A model generated the notes under the pieces. The model saw nothing but the letters and a program-made list of their open reading frames with translations, did not search any database and was not told the origin of the DNA. The translations under genes and the position numbers were made by a program. A DNA stretch of 64,000 nucleotides from Streptomyces sp. NBC_01275 (GTDB lineage Bacteria; Actinomycetota; Actinomycetes; Streptomycetales; Streptomycetaceae), in the NCBI RefSeq assembly GCF_026340655.1, contig NZ_JAPEOZ010000001.1, positions 2,604,001-2,668,000 on the forward strand, read 5' to 3'. Positions 8,628 through 33,113 of the stretch are shown in pieces. Each line of letters starts with the position of its first letter. Within the stretch, counting starts at the first letter, position 1.

Positions 8628-8935
8628 CCGCCGTACGGGCCGGGCCGCCGCCTTCTCCTCGCCTTCCCTCCGTCTCTCCGCGTTTCCCCGCGTTACCCCG
8701 TCTTACCTCGTGGTACCTCGTGTCTCTCTGTGTCTCTCTCCGCTGCGCCTTCGGTCGACGTCCGCTCGCGCCCACTGTCTCGGGCCGTTCGGCGCACAGG
8801 CCAACCGGCCGGTAATCGCCGGTCCACTCGCCGCTCAGCGCCCGTTGAAACAGCTGTCCGCCGCTTCTTAGTTTGACAGTCGTCGAACCTCTGGCGGGCC
8901 GGTGTCCACGGCCCCGTACCGCTGTGGAGAGTGTT
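8628..8935. other. 308-bp intergenic region between SARP and LAL regulator genes
   Basis: There is no gene here. Most of the interval (about 8650-8755) is strongly pyrimidine-rich on the + strand, with short repeated CCTCGTG, TCTCTCTGTG and CCCCGCG runs and no stable hairpin. The last 60 bp contain the GGAGAG ribosome site (8926-8931) of the next gene. A promoter for that gene is likely in 8780-8920, but I see no convincing -35/-10 pair. Confidence 0.5.
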
Positions 8936-11900
8936 ATGCGTTTGATCGAGCGAGACCATCACGAGGCGCTGATCCGGTCGCTGATCGGTGATTCCCTGGC
9001 CGGACGGGGCCAGGTGCTGCTCCTGGAGGGAGTGGCGGCCGGCGGCCGGACGGCGTTGTTGGCCGAGGCCGCGGCACGGGCCGAGGAGGCCGGGCTGCTC
9101 GTACTGCGGGCGACCTGCTCGCCGTTGGAGAGCGAGCTGGCGGGCGGCATGCTGAGCCAGCTGGTGCACAGCCTGCCGGTGCCCGGCGCACTGGCCGAGG
9201 CCGCTGCGCCCGACCATCACGAGTTCTGCCGGTGGATCCTGAAGACGGCGGCGCACACCCCGCTGGTCATCGCCGTCGACGATCTGCACCACGCCGATCC
9301 CGCCTCCGTGCAGGGGCTGCTCTATCTCGTCCGTCGGCTCGGCGCGGCCCGGGTCCTGCTGGTGGCGACCTCCCGGCGGGACGACAACCGCTCGGCGTCG
9401 CCCCTCGCCGCCGAACTCCTGGCCGACCCGCGGGTGCAACGGCTCGACGTGTCGCCGCTGTCCGCGGCGGGCACCGCCCGGCTGGTGGCCGAGCGGCTCG
9501 GCGGCGACGGACCGGTAAACGGGCTGGTGGACGGGCTGGTGGACGGGCTGATCGAAGGACTGGCCGACGGACGGCCGGACGGATCGGTGAACGGATCGGT
9601 AGACGGATCGGCGGACGTTCCGGGACGGGCCCGGGTCGTGGGTCAGCCGGGGCGGGCGTGGCTCGCAGAGGAGTTCCATCGGCTCAGCGGAGGCAGCCCG
9701 ATGCTGCTGGAGGCCCTCGTCGAGGACTGGCGGCGCGGCAGCGGCGACGGCGGTGGCGGTGGCGGCGACAGCAGTGGTGGCAGCGGCCCGTACCGGGTCA
9801 CCGAGCAGGGGTACGGGGCCGCCGTGGTGGGTCTGCTGCGGCGCTGGGACCCGGCGATGCTGGGGATCGCGCGGGCGCTGGCGGTGCTCGGCGAGTACGG
9901 CGCACCGGACCGGGTGGCCGCCCTCGCCGGACTCGAGCGGGAGCCTGGCGCCGAGGCGGTCGAGCGCGCCCTGGCCGTGCTGACCGCGGCGGGCGTGCTG
10001 CACGAAGGCCGGTTCGCCCATCCGGTCGCTGCGGCGGCCGTGGCGGGCACCGTCACCGGAGCCGAGCGCGCGGCGCTGAACCGGCGCGCGGCCCAGCTGC
10101 TGCACGCCGTGGGCGAGAGCGCCCCGGCGGTCGCCCGTCGGCTCGCCGAGTCCGGGCAGCGCGTGGAACCGTGGGCGGTACCGGTACTGACGGAGGCCGC
10201 GGAGCACGAACTCCTCGCCGGGCACGGCGAACGCGCGGCCCGCTACTTCGAACTGGCCCACGAGGCCTGCCCGGAGCCGGCCGGCCGCGCCGCCCTGCTG
10301 GACCAGCTCACCGAAGCGGAGTGGCGGCTCAACCCGTCCGCCGCGCTGCGCCGACTGCCCGCGCTGGTCGCCGCGACGCGCGCCGGCCGGCTGACCCCGG
10401 ACCGGCTGCCCGGTCTGGTCCGGCGGCTGCTCTGGCACGGCCGCCAGGACGACGCCGAGGCCGTGCTCGCCCGGCTGCGGGAGGCGGCCGCCGCCGATCC
10501 CGCGCTCCTGGCGGAGAGCCGTGCCCTGGACGCCTGGCTGAGGTTCACCTACCCGCGGCTGGCCCGGCACGGAGCAGCCCCGGCGGCGGGGTGGGCGACG
10601 ACGCCCGGCCGTCCGACGGCGTCCGGGCACGGCAGCGGCGTCAGCACCGGTATCAGTACCGGCCTCCGTACCGGCCTCAGTACCGGTGTCGGCGTCGGCA
10701 TCGGTGTCGGCATCGGTCCCGGTCCGCGGGTGCTGTCCGGCGGGGATCCCTGGCTGGCGACGGCCGGGGCGCTGTCCGAGCTGTTCGTGAGCGGACGCAC
10801 CGGCGAGCGGACGGACTGGATCGAGCAGTCCCTGCGCAACCTGCGCCCGCACGGCGACGGGCCCTGGGCCGAGGAGAGCGCCGCGCTGGCCCTGCTCGCG
10901 CTGCTCGACGCCGGCCTCCCCGACGTCGTACTCGAGCGCTGCGCCGTACTCGCCGCATACGGGGACCGGGAACCGGACCGGGGCCGGGAACGGGCGCCGG
11001 TGTGGCACGCGCTGCTGGAGGCGCTGCGTGCGGAGGCTCTGCTGCGGCGGGGCGATCTGGCCGGCGCGCTGCGCGGTGCGCGGGAGGCGCTGACGGTGCT
11101 GCCGTCCCACGCGTGGGGCGTGGCCGTGGGGTTCCCGCTCGGCACGCTGATCACAGCGGCGGTGCGGTCCGGCGACTTCGACGAGGCCGGCCGGTATCTG
11201 GCGTTCGCGCCGCCGGAGGCCATGTTCACCGGCCGCCACGGCCTGTACTACCTGCACGCCCGCGGCCTGCACCACCTGGCCGCCGGGCGCGCGTACGCCG
11301 GTCTGTCCGACTTCCTGGCCTGCGGGGACCTCGTGCAGTCGCTGGGGCTTGAGGCCGCAGCGCAGGTCCCGTGGCGCACCGGCGCCGCCGAGGCGTGGCT
11401 GCGGCTCGGCAACGAGGACCGGGCCCGTCGGCTGGTCCGCGACCAGCTGACCCGTTCCGACGCGGCCGACGGCGGCGGCCGGGGCCGGTCGCTGCGCATG
11501 CTGGCCGCGGTGAGCGCGCCCGAGCGTCGGCCCCAACTGCTGCTGGAAGCTGTCGAGTTGTTCGAGGAGAACGGCGACCAGTACGAGCAGGCACGGGTGT
11601 TGGCCGATCTCGGCCGCGCCTACTCGGCGCTCGGCGACGGCTCGCGAGCCCGCACCACGCTGCGCCGGGCCCGTCATCTGGCCGTGTCCTGCGGGGCGTC
11701 GACGCTGGCCGAGGAGTTGCTCGCGGTGCAGGAGCCGGGCCGCGCGACCGTGCCCCGGACGCAGGACGCGCGCCGGCTCACCGAGTCGGAGCGGCGGGTC
11801 GCCCACCTCGCGGTGCTCGGCTACACCAACCGCGAGATCGCGGCGAAGCTCTACGTCACCTCCAGCACCGTGGAGCAGCATCTGACCAGGGTCTACCGAA

Positions 11901-12010
11901 AGCTGGACGTGAAGCGGCGCCGGGATCTCCCCGCCGACCTGGGGACCATCTCGCCGCACCGGCGGTCGAGGCGGCCTCAGGCGTCCGCGGTCAGGCGCTC
12001 CGCGTCATAG
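8936..12010 (+). CDS. LuxR-family large ATP-binding (LAL) regulator
   Basis: 1024 aa. An N-terminal STAND-type ATPase region is followed by a long TPR-like middle and a C-terminal LuxR helix-turn-helix (LTESERRVAHLAVLGYTNREIAAKLYVT, about residues 945-1000). The ATP site is altered: the Walker A segment reads EGVAAGGRTALL, with Arg where Lys is expected, while Walker B (VIAVDDLHHADP) looks normal. The ATG at 8936 follows GGAGAG by four bases. Gly/Asp-rich tandem segments (nt 9510-9620 and 9735-9785) and a Gly/Thr-rich one (nt 10620-10720) interrupt the middle. LAL proteins are common cluster-situated activators in ansamycin and macrolide clusters. Its 3' end overlaps the convergent HxlR gene by 34 bp. 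Confidence 0.88.
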   Translation: MRLIERDHHEALIRSLIGDSLAGRGQVLLLEGVAAGGRTALLAEAAARAEEAGLLVLRATCSPLESELAGGMLSQLVHSLPVPGALAEAAAPDHHEFCRWILKTAAHTPLVIAVDDLHHADPASVQGLLYLVRRLGAARVLLVATSRRDDNRSASPLAAELLADPRVQRLDVSPLSAAGTARLVAERLGGDGPVNGLVDGLVDGLIEGLADGRPDGSVNGSVDGSADVPGRARVVGQPGRAWLAEEFHRLSGGSPMLLEALVEDWRRGSGDGGGGGGDSSGGSGPYRVTEQGYGAAVVGLLRRWDPAMLGIARALAVLGEYGAPDRVAALAGLEREPGAEAVERALAVLTAAGVLHEGRFAHPVAAAAVAGTVTGAERAALNRRAAQLLHAVGESAPAVARRLAESGQRVEPWAVPVLTEAAEHELLAGHGERAARYFELAHEACPEPAGRAALLDQLTEAEWRLNPSAALRRLPALVAATRAGRLTPDRLPGLVRRLLWHGRQDDAEAVLARLREAAAADPALLAESRALDAWLRFTYPRLARHGAAPAAGWATTPGRPTASGHGSGVSTGISTGLRTGLSTGVGVGIGVGIGPGPRVLSGGDPWLATAGALSELFVSGRTGERTDWIEQSLRNLRPHGDGPWAEESAALALLALLDAGLPDVVLERCAVLAAYGDREPDRGRERAPVWHALLEALRAEALLRRGDLAGALRGAREALTVLPSHAWGVAVGFPLGTLITAAVRSGDFDEAGRYLAFAPPEAMFTGRHGLYYLHARGLHHLAAGRAYAGLSDFLACGDLVQSLGLEAAAQVPWRTGAAEAWLRLGNEDRARRLVRDQLTRSDAADGGGRGRSLRMLAAVSAPERRPQLLLEAVELFEENGDQYEQARVLADLGRAYSALGDGSRARTTLRRARHLAVSCGASTLAEELLAVQEPGRATVPRTQDARRLTESERRVAHLAVLGYTNREIAAKLYVTSSTVEQHLTRVYRKLDVKRRRDLPADLGTISPHRRSRRPQASAVRRSAS

Positions 12011-12366
12011 GCGACCCGGGCGGCCGAGATGGTCGCGCGATGGCGTTCCGCCCAGTCCGTCAGTGAGAGGAGCGACCGATGCAACTCCCGTGCGATGTCC
12101 GTGAGTTCGTAGTCGACCCGAGGGGGCACCGTCGCGAACACGGTGCGCTTCAGCAGGCCGTCCCGTTCGAGGTTGCGCAGGGTCAGGGTGAGCATCCGAC
12201 GGCTGATGCCCTCGATCGAACGCTCCAGCTCGGTGAAGCGCACCGGGCCGCGGGCGGCGGCCACGATGATCAGGATGCTCCACTTCCCGGCCACCCGGTC
12301 GAGCACCTCCCGCACGGGGCAGGCCTCGACCTCGATCTCCGCGTCCCGGGACTTCGTCTGCGGCAT
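11977..12366 (-). CDS. HxlR-family winged-helix transcriptional regulator
   Basis: 129 aa, typical of small single-domain HxlR/MarR-like regulators. Signature: CPVREVLDRVAGKWSILII (with the conserved Cys), GPVRFTELERSIEGISRRMLTLTLRNLERDGLL recognition region, and VDYELTDIARELH wing/dimer helix. The ATG at 12366 has AAGGAGG six bases upstream, which excludes the longer frame. It is divergent from the rifI-like gene across 170 bp, so it may autoregulate and control that promoter. HxlR proteins often respond to reactive electrophiles or redox state, which would suit a cluster making quinone-type products; that link is inference. Confidence 0.9.
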   Translation of the reverse strand: MPQTKSRDAEIEVEACPVREVLDRVAGKWSILIIVAAARGPVRFTELERSIEGISRRMLTLTLRNLERDGLLKRTVFATVPPRVDYELTDIARELHRSLLSLTDWAERHRATISAARVAYDAERLTADA

Positions 12367-12536
12367 GTCCAGCCTCCTTCGGGGGACCTCTATGGTCACA
12401 TCCCCATCGCCTCTGTTACAAGAATGCACCCATGCGGGGGCCGGCCGCACGCGGTCAGGACGGATTCGGTCAGGCCAGATTCGGTCAGGACGGATGCGGC
12501 CCTGACGGAAGCGGCCCTGACCCGCGGGGGCCGGCG

Positions 12537-13415
12537 ATGACCGGCGTACGGGTGTCGGGGGCGACGCGGCTGTACGCGGTGCTGGGGGATCCGGTGACGC
12601 AGGTGCGGGCGCCGGAGCTGCTGAACCCGTTGCTGGCCGGGCTCGGGGTCGACGCCGTGGTGGTCCCCGTGCAAGTCGGGCGGGGCGACCTCGCCGACGT
12701 CGTACGAGGGCTGATGCGGGTCGGGAACGTGGACGGGCTGCTGGTGACGGTCCCGCACAAGGCGGCCGTGTGCGCGGTGGCGGACGAGCTCGGGCCGGCC
12801 GCCGCGGTCACCGGGACCGCGAACGCGGTGCGGCGGGAGCCGGACGGCCGGCTGCTCGCGGAGAACTTCGACGGGCTCGGCTTCGTACGCGGTCTGCGGG
12901 CCGCCGGGCGGTCCGTGCGGGGCGCGCACGTCTTCGTGGCCGGCGCGGGCGGGGCGGGCGGCGCGGTCGCGGCGGCCCTGCTGGCCGCGGGCGCGGCCCG
13001 GGTCGCGGTGCGCGATCCGGACGAGGCACGGCTGGCGGGGCTGCTGGCGCGGCTCGCGCGGCCGGGCGCCCCCACCCAGCGGCCGGGCGCCTCCACCCAC
13101 GGTTCGGCGGGGGCGTACGCCGCCGGGCCCGGCGATCTCGCGCGCGCCGACATCGTCGTGAACGCCAGCCCGCTCGGGATGCGGCCCGAGGATCCGCTGC
13201 CGTTCGATCCGGCGGCCGTGCGGCCCGACGCCCTGGTCGCCGACGTCGTCATGAAACCCCATGAAACGGCGTTGCTGCGCCGGGCGGCCGCGCTCGGCCG
13301 CCCGGTGCACCACGGCATCCACATGCTGGAAAACCAGGTAACCGAATACCGCGCGTTCTTCGGCTGGCCGGAAAATCCGGCGGCCCCTGCGGACGCGAAC
13401 TCAGGGATGTCATAG
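12537..13415 (+). CDS. rifI: RifI-like shikimate/quinate dehydrogenase (AroE family)
   Basis: 292 aa, an AroE-like NAD(P) dehydrogenase. The substrate half contains LYAVLGDPVTQVRAPELLNP, LLVTVPHKAAV (the catalytic Lys region) and GTANAVRR. The nucleotide-binding half contains VFVAGAGGAGGAVAAALLAAGA, and DIVVNASPLGM and HGIHMLENQV follow. Homologues sit in many AHBA clusters; RifI has been proposed to reduce amino-quinate/shikimate intermediates and is not essential for AHBA. Start chosen at the ATG after a GGGGGCCGGC stretch. The frame is open upstream to 12432, but that part consists of short GGTCAGGACGGA-like repeats and has no good start. It lies directly ahead of the PKS genes. Confidence 0.85.
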   Translation: MTGVRVSGATRLYAVLGDPVTQVRAPELLNPLLAGLGVDAVVVPVQVGRGDLADVVRGLMRVGNVDGLLVTVPHKAAVCAVADELGPAAAVTGTANAVRREPDGRLLAENFDGLGFVRGLRAAGRSVRGAHVFVAGAGGAGGAVAAALLAAGAARVAVRDPDEARLAGLLARLARPGAPTQRPGASTHGSAGAYAAGPGDLARADIVVNASPLGMRPEDPLPFDPAAVRPDALVADVVMKPHETALLRRAAALGRPVHHGIHMLENQVTEYRAFFGWPENPAAPADANSGMS

Positions 13416-13508
13416 GGGATTCCATAGGGGATCCGAACACCCGAATTCACGCAAGAATTTTCTGTGGCGCCTTCACACGCGGATCGCCTTTTCTAGGAGT
13501 GATAACGG

Positions 13509-27257
<13,749 letters not shown>

Positions 27258-27382
27258 GCCGCGATCCCGCCTCGGATCCCGCTCTCGGACCCGCCTCGGA
27301 CCGCCCCTTCGACCACCCCTCGGATCAGGCCTCCGACCACGCCCCGACCACACCCCTCCGATCCCGCGCAAAGGACCCTTTC

Positions 27383-30300
27383 GTGGCCACTGATGAGAAG
27401 CTTCGTGACTATCTGAAGCGGACCCTTGTCGAACTCAGGCAGGCCCGCACCCGGTTGGAGGAGGCCGAGGCCCGGCGGCAGGAGCCGATCGCCATCGTGG
27501 GGATGGCCTGCCGGCTGCCCGGCGGCGTCGCCTCCCCCGAGGACCTGTGGACGCTCCTGACGGAGGGCCGCGACGCCGTGACCGGTCTCCCCGAGGACCG
27601 GGGCTGGGACGTCGACGGTCTCTACGACCCCGACCCCGACCACCACGGCACCAGTTACACCCGTGAAGGCGGTTTCCTGGCGGACGCCGGCGGATTCGAC
27701 GCCGACTTCTTCGGCATCTCGCCCCGCGAGGCGCTGTCCCTCAACCCGCAGCAACGGCATCTGCTGGAGCTGTCCTGGGAGGCCGTCGAGCGGGCGGGCA
27801 TCGACCCGACGGCCCTGCACGGCAGCCGGACCGGGGTGTTCACCGGGGTCATGTACCACGACTACGCCCCGTCGCTGCGGGAGGCGCCCCGCGACCTCGA
27901 GGGGCTGCTGAGCATCGGCGACTCGGGCAGCGCGGCGTCCGGCCGGGTGTCGTACACCCTGGGTCTCGAAGGGCCCGCGGTCACCGTGGAGACCGCCTGT
28001 TCCTCGTCGTTGGTGGCGCTGCATCTGGCGGTGCAGTCGCTGCGCTCCGGCGAGTGCGATCTGGCGCTGGCCGGCGGTGCGGCCGTGATGGGCACGCCGG
28101 ACGCGATGGTGCACTTCGCGCGGCAGCGGGGGCTGTCCCCCGACGGCCGCAGCAAGGCCTTCGCGGCGGCGGCGGACGGTACGGGCTGGTCCGAGGGCGT
28201 CACCGTCATCCTCGTCGAGCGGCTGTCCGACGCCCGCCGCAACGGCCACACCGTCCTCGCCACCGTCCGTGGCACGGCCGTCAACCAGGACGGCGCGTCC
28301 AACGGCCTCACCGCACCCAACGGCCCCTCCCAGCAGCGCGTCATCCGCCAGGCCCTCGCCAACGCCGGGCTCGACGTCCAGGACGTCGACCTCGTCGAGG
28401 CCCACGGCACGGGCACCAGGCTCGGCGACCCGATCGAGGCCCAGGCGGTCATCAACACCTACGGCAAGGGCCGGGACCCCGAACGACCGCTCTGGCTCGG
28501 CTCCCTCAAGTCCAACATCGGCCACACCCAGGCCGCCGCAGGACTGGCCGGCGTCATCAAGACCGTCCTCGCCCTACGCCACCGGACCATGCCCCAGACC
28601 CTCCACGTCGACGCACCCACCCCCCACGTCGACTGGTCCGCCGGCACCGTCCGACTCCTCACCGAACCCCGCCCCTGGAACGACCCCGGCCGCCCCCGCC
28701 GAGCCGCCGTCTCCGCCTTCGGCGCGACGGGCACCAACGCCCACGTGGTCATCGAAGAGACGTTCACAGAAACGGAGTCGGCGTCCCCCCGGCAGGAACC
28801 GCCGTCGACCGCACTCGTGCCCTGGGTGCTGTCCGCGAAGACCCCGACCGCCCTGTCGACGACGGCCCGTCGGCTCCACGACCACGTCACCGGCAACCCC
28901 GACACGGCCGTGGCGGACGTCGCCGGATCGCTGCTGCGGCGCTCCGCTCTCGACCACCGCGCCGTCGTCCTCGGTGCCGACCGCTCCGAACTCCTGTCGG
29001 AGCTCGCGGCGTTGGCCGACGCAAGGCAGACCGCCGACATGACGACGGGACGGGCGACGACAGGCCGACTCGCCTTCGCGTTCGCCGGGCAGGGCAGCCA
29101 ACGGCTGGGCATGGGACGCGAGTTGTACCGGGAACTCCCCGCGTTCGCGGCGGCCTTCGACGAGATCTGCGCGGAACTGGACCGGCATCTCGCCCCCCAC
29201 CGGGATCCGCATGCGAACACCCCGCTGCGGGACGTCGTGTTCGCCGAACCGGGCACCCCGGCCGCGGAGTCGCTCGACGCCACCGCCTACACCCAGCCCG
29301 CGCTGTTCGCCCTGGAGGTCGCGCTCGCCCGGGTCCTCGGCACATGGGGCGTACGGCCGGACCTGCTGGTCGGGCACTCGATCGGGGAGATCGCCGCGGC
29401 GCACGTCGCGGGGGTGTTCTCGCTGCCGGACGCGGCCCTGCTGGTCGCCGCCCGGGGCCGGTTGATGCAGGCGCTGCCCGCCACGGGCGCGATGGTGGCC
29501 GTCGCGGCGCCGGAGGAGGCGGTGCTGCCGCTGCTGGCGGGGCATGAGTCCGAGGTCTCGATCGCCGCCGTGAACGGCCCCGAGTCGGTCGTGCTCTCCG
29601 GCGACGAGGAGACGGTGCTCGCCCTCGCCGAACGGCTGCGCGCGCAGGGCCGGCGCACCAAACGGCTCGTCGTCAGCCATGCCTTCCACTCGCCCCACAT
29701 CGACGCGATGCTCGAGGAGTTCGGCCGTACCGCGGCACGACTCGCCTACCACGCGCCCACGGTGCCGCTGGTCTCCGACGTCACCGGCGCCCTGGCCGAC
29801 CCGGCCGAACTCGCCACGCCCGCCTACTGGGTACGGCACGCCCGCGCCGCCGTCCGGTTCGCCACCGCCGTACGCACACTCCAGGCCGAGGGCGTGACCA
29901 CGGTCCTGGAGATCGGCTACGGCGACACCCTGACCGCCCTCGTACGGGAGACCGCCGACGCGGTGGACGCCGGGGGCTCGCTGGACGCGGTGCCCGCGCT
30001 CGCCCGGCGGCGGCCCGAGACGCGGTCGCTGCTCGGGGCGGTCGCCCGGCTGCACACCCGGGGCCACGCCGTCGACTGGGCGGCCGTACTCCCGGCGACC
30101 GGCGCCCTCGAACCGCTCCCGCCGCTCCCGCCGCTCCCCCCTTACCCCTTCGAGCACCGGCGCTTCTGGGTGGAGCCGGTGCGCACGGCCGGCCTCGACG
30201 TGCTCGGGGTCGGCTCGACCGGGCATCCGCTGCTCGGGGCGTCGATCGCGCTGCCGGGGTCCGGGGGCGTGGTGTTCGCGCAGCGGATCTCGGTGAAGGA

Positions 30301-33058
30301 CCAGCCGTGGCTCGCCGACCACGCCGTCGGCGGAACGGTGCTGCTCTCCGGCACGGCCCTGGTGGACCTGGCGGTCCGGGCCGGTGACGAGGTCGCCGCC
30401 GGCGTCGTCGTCGACGAGCTGGTGATCGAGGCGCCGCTGGTCCTGCCCGAGCACGGCGGGGTCCAACTCCGGGTCGCCGTGGGCGCGACCGAGACCGGCG
30501 TCGGCTCCGGGGCGGATGCCAGGGCCGGCTCCGGGCCGGAGCCCGGGGCCGACGCCGGGGGACTGCGCCGCCTGACGATCCACTCCCGCCCGGACGGAGT
30601 GGGACCGGACACCGAGTGGACCCTGCACGCCACCGGGTTCCTGTCCACCGCCCGGCCGCCCGCCGAGGAGCTGCGCGTCTGGCCCCCCGTCGGCGCCGAT
30701 CCCGTCGCGCTGGACGGCTTCTACGAGCGGCAGGAGGACAACGGTCTCGAACTAGGCCCGCTGTTCCGCGGGTTGCGGGCCGCATGGACACGCGGCGACG
30801 AGGTGTTCGCCGAGGCGGAGCTCCCCCAGCCGACAGACGTCTCCGCGCTCCCCACGCTCCCCGGCGCACCCGCCGACGGCTTCGTACTGCACCCGGCGCT
30901 GCTGGACGCGGCGCTTCAGGCGGCGGCGTTGCATCCCGCGCGGGACGGGCAGAAGCCGGAACTCCCCTTCGCCTGGCGGTCGGTCGCCGTCCACGCCACC
31001 GGCGCGACCGCCCTGCGGGTGCGGCTGCGGCTCACCGACACCGGCGCGCTGCGCGTGGACCTCGCCGACGGCACGGGCGCGCCCGTGGCGACGATCGGCT
31101 CCCTGGCGACCCGGCCCGTCCACACGGAACGGCTCGCGTCCGCCGCCCCGGCCGGCGATCCGCTGTTCCGCCTGGACTGGACGCCCCTCGCCCTGCCCGA
31201 GGGCCCGGCTCCCGAGCCCGACCGGGTACTCGACCTCACCCCCACGACCGGCCTCACCGACGAGAGCGACGCCGCCCCGCCGCAGCGGACCCGGGCACTG
31301 AGCGCCGCGGCCCTGGACGCCGTACAGGCGAAGTTGCGCGAACCGGGCGGCGGGCCGCTGGTGGTGCTGACGCGGGGGGCCGAGACGGATCCTGCGGCGA
31401 GCGCGGTATGGGGGCTCGTGCGGGCCGCGCAGGCGGAGCATCCCGGTGAGTTCGTGCTGGTGGACGTCGACGCGGACTCCCGTCGTCTGCTGTCGGCCGC
31501 GGTCGCGAGCGGCGAGCCGCAGGTGTCCCTGCGGGCCGGCACGGCGCTCGTGCCACGGCTGACGCGGGTCCGCCTCACCGAACTCGCCCCCACCGAACCC
31601 GTCCTCGCCCAACCCGTCCTCGCCGAACCCGCCCCCGACAGTGGGCCGTTCACTCCCGAGGGCACCGTCCTGATCACCGGCGGCACGGGCGCGCTGGGCG
31701 CGCTGCTGGCCCGGCATCTGGTGGTGCGACACGGCGTACGACACCTGCTGCTGACGAGTCGTCAAGGCGCGGCGGCCGCGGGCGCGTCCGAACTGCGCGC
31801 CGAACTCACCGCGCTCGGAGCCGAGTTGACGGTAGCCGCATGCGACGTAGCCGATCGCGGCGCCGTGGCGGAGTTGTTGGCGGCGGTCCCCGGGGAGCAT
31901 CCGCTGACCGCGGTGATCCACACCGCCGGTGTGCTCGACGACGGCGTGGTCACGGCGCTGGACCCGCGGCGGCTGGACACCGTGTTCGCGCCGAAGGCCG
32001 ACGGCGCCTGGCATCTGCACGAGCTGACCCGGGACACCGGCCTCGCCGCGTTCGTGCTGTTCTCCTCCGCGGCCGGCACCCTCGGCAGCGCCGGGCAGGC
32101 CAACTACGCGGCCGCCAACGCCTTCCTGGACGGCCTCGCCGCCCACCGCCGCGCCACGGGCCTGCCCGCGACCTCGCTGGCCTGGGGGCTGTGGGACCAC
32201 GCGAGCGAGATGACCCGGGGGCTGCGCGACGGCGGCCGGGAGGCGCGCGGACGCTATGTGCTGCCGCTGCCCGCGGACCAGGCGCTCGCCCTGTTCGACC
32301 GGGCGCTGGCCGCGACGACCGACGACGCCCAAGACGCTCACGACGCCCGCTCCGGCTCCCCCCTCGTCACCCTCGTACCGGCCGCGTTCGATCTCGCCGC
32401 GCTGCGGCGGGCGGAGAACGTGCCCGCGGTGCTGCGGGGCCTGGCGCCCCCCGGCCGGCGTCGGGCGGAGGCGGAGCAGGCGCCCGCCGGCTCTCTCGTC
32501 CGGGACCTGGAACGGCTGCCCGGCGCCCAGCGGCTGCGCCGCGTCGGCGGTCTGGTCCGCACGCTGGCCGCGCAGGCGCTGGGACACGAGAGCCCCGAAG
32601 TGATCGATCCCGACCGGCCGTTCAAGGAGCTGGGCTTCGACTCGCTCTCGGCGGTCGACCTGCGCAACCGGATCGCCGCCGCGACCGGGGTCCGGCTCCC
32701 CGCCACCCTCGTCTTCGACCACCCGACCGCCGCGGCGGCGGCCCGCGAACTGCACGACCGGCTCTTCCCCGAGCCCACGGAGCCGACGACGCCCGCCGCG
32801 CCCCCGCCGACCGCAGACCTGGAGGACGAGGTGATCGACACCGACCGCGAACGACGACTGCGCCGCACCCTGGCGTCCGTGTCCCTACGACAGCTGCGCG
32901 CCCTCGGCGTCCTGACGCCCCTGCTGCACCTGGCCGACGGCACGGAGGCGGAGGATCCCGAGCCCGACTCCGGATCCGAGCCCGGGTCCGAGAGCGAGAT
33001 CGCCTCGATGAGCGTGGCGAGCCTCATCGCCAAGGCCCTAGACGACAACGGCCGTTGA
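27383..33058 (+). CDS. Type I PKS 2: extension module 3 (KS-AT-DH-KR-ACP)
   Basis: 1891 aa. A short charged N-terminal helix ([19 protein letters not shown]) is a typical docking element for the upstream PKS. Then KS (Cys206 in VETACSSS), AT (Ser666; GHSIG and HAFH, so malonyl-CoA), DH (His980), KR (Tyr1575 in NYAAAN; LDD motif, B type) and ACP (Ser1754 in GFDSLS). The DH core reads [10 protein letters not shown] where the family has HxxxGxxxxP: Pro is replaced by Ser. The second catalytic segment [10 protein letters not shown] is intact, so DH activity is uncertain. The GTG at 27383 with AAGGA seven bases upstream sets the start; the frame is open further upstream but over repetitive non-coding DNA. 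It lies 125 bp after PKS 1. Confidence 0.94.
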   Translation: MATDEKLRDYLKRTLVELRQARTRLEEAEARRQEPIAIVGMACRLPGGVASPEDLWTLLTEGRDAVTGLPEDRGWDVDGLYDPDPDHHGTSYTREGGFLADAGGFDADFFGISPREALSLNPQQRHLLELSWEAVERAGIDPTALHGSRTGVFTGVMYHDYAPSLREAPRDLEGLLSIGDSGSAASGRVSYTLGLEGPAVTVETACSSSLVALHLAVQSLRSGECDLALAGGAAVMGTPDAMVHFARQRGLSPDGRSKAFAAAADGTGWSEGVTVILVERLSDARRNGHTVLATVRGTAVNQDGASNGLTAPNGPSQQRVIRQALANAGLDVQDVDLVEAHGTGTRLGDPIEAQAVINTYGKGRDPERPLWLGSLKSNIGHTQAAAGLAGVIKTVLALRHRTMPQTLHVDAPTPHVDWSAGTVRLLTEPRPWNDPGRPRRAAVSAFGATGTNAHVVIEETFTETESASPRQEPPSTALVPWVLSAKTPTALSTTARRLHDHVTGNPDTAVADVAGSLLRRSALDHRAVVLGADRSELLSELAALADARQTADMTTGRATTGRLAFAFAGQGSQRLGMGRELYRELPAFAAAFDEICAELDRHLAPHRDPHANTPLRDVVFAEPGTPAAESLDATAYTQPALFALEVALARVLGTWGVRPDLLVGHSIGEIAAAHVAGVFSLPDAALLVAARGRLMQALPATGAMVAVAAPEEAVLPLLAGHESEVSIAAVNGPESVVLSGDEETVLALAERLRAQGRRTKRLVVSHAFHSPHIDAMLEEFGRTAARLAYHAPTVPLVSDVTGALADPAELATPAYWVRHARAAVRFATAVRTLQAEGVTTVLEIGYGDTLTALVRETADAVDAGGSLDAVPALARRRPETRSLLGAVARLHTRGHAVDWAAVLPATGALEPLPPLPPLPPYPFEHRRFWVEPVRTAGLDVLGVGSTGHPLLGASIALPGSGGVVFAQRISVKDQPWLADHAVGGTVLLSGTALVDLAVRAGDEVAAGVVVDELVIEAPLVLPEHGGVQLRVAVGATETGVGSGADARAGSGPEPGADAGGLRRLTIHSRPDGVGPDTEWTLHATGFLSTARPPAEELRVWPPVGADPVALDGFYERQEDNGLELGPLFRGLRAAWTRGDEVFAEAELPQPTDVSALPTLPGAPADGFVLHPALLDAALQAAALHPARDGQKPELPFAWRSVAVHATGATALRVRLRLTDTGALRVDLADGTGAPVATIGSLATRPVHTERLASAAPAGDPLFRLDWTPLALPEGPAPEPDRVLDLTPTTGLTDESDAAPPQRTRALSAAALDAVQAKLREPGGGPLVVLTRGAETDPAASAVWGLVRAAQAEHPGEFVLVDVDADSRRLLSAAVASGEPQVSLRAGTALVPRLTRVRLTELAPTEPVLAQPVLAEPAPDSGPFTPEGTVLITGGTGALGALLARHLVVRHGVRHLLLTSRQGAAAAGASELRAELTALGAELTVAACDVADRGAVAELLAAVPGEHPLTAVIHTAGVLDDGVVTALDPRRLDTVFAPKADGAWHLHELTRDTGLAAFVLFSSAAGTLGSAGQANYAAANAFLDGLAAHRRATGLPATSLAWGLWDHASEMTRGLRDGGREARGRYVLPLPADQALALFDRALAATTDDAQDAHDARSGSPLVTLVPAAFDLAALRRAENVPAVLRGLAPPGRRRAEAEQAPAGSLVRDLERLPGAQRLRRVGGLVRTLAAQALGHESPEVIDPDRPFKELGFDSLSAVDLRNRIAAATGVRLPATLVFDHPTAAAAARELHDRLFPEPTEPTTPAAPPPTADLEDEVIDTDRERRLRRTLASVSLRQLRALGVLTPLLHLADGTEAEDPEPDSGSEPGSESEIASMSVASLIAKALDDNGR

Positions 33059-33113
33059 GGGACGACGAGAGATGCCGGAGAAGGCGGAGATGACAGAAAG
33101 GACGGAGAAGACA

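Noticed and set aside
8693..11959. 1088-residue minus-strand open frame opposite the LAL gene
   Set aside because: Arg/Gly/Pro/His-rich antisense shadow; the + strand encodes a recognisable LAL regulator.
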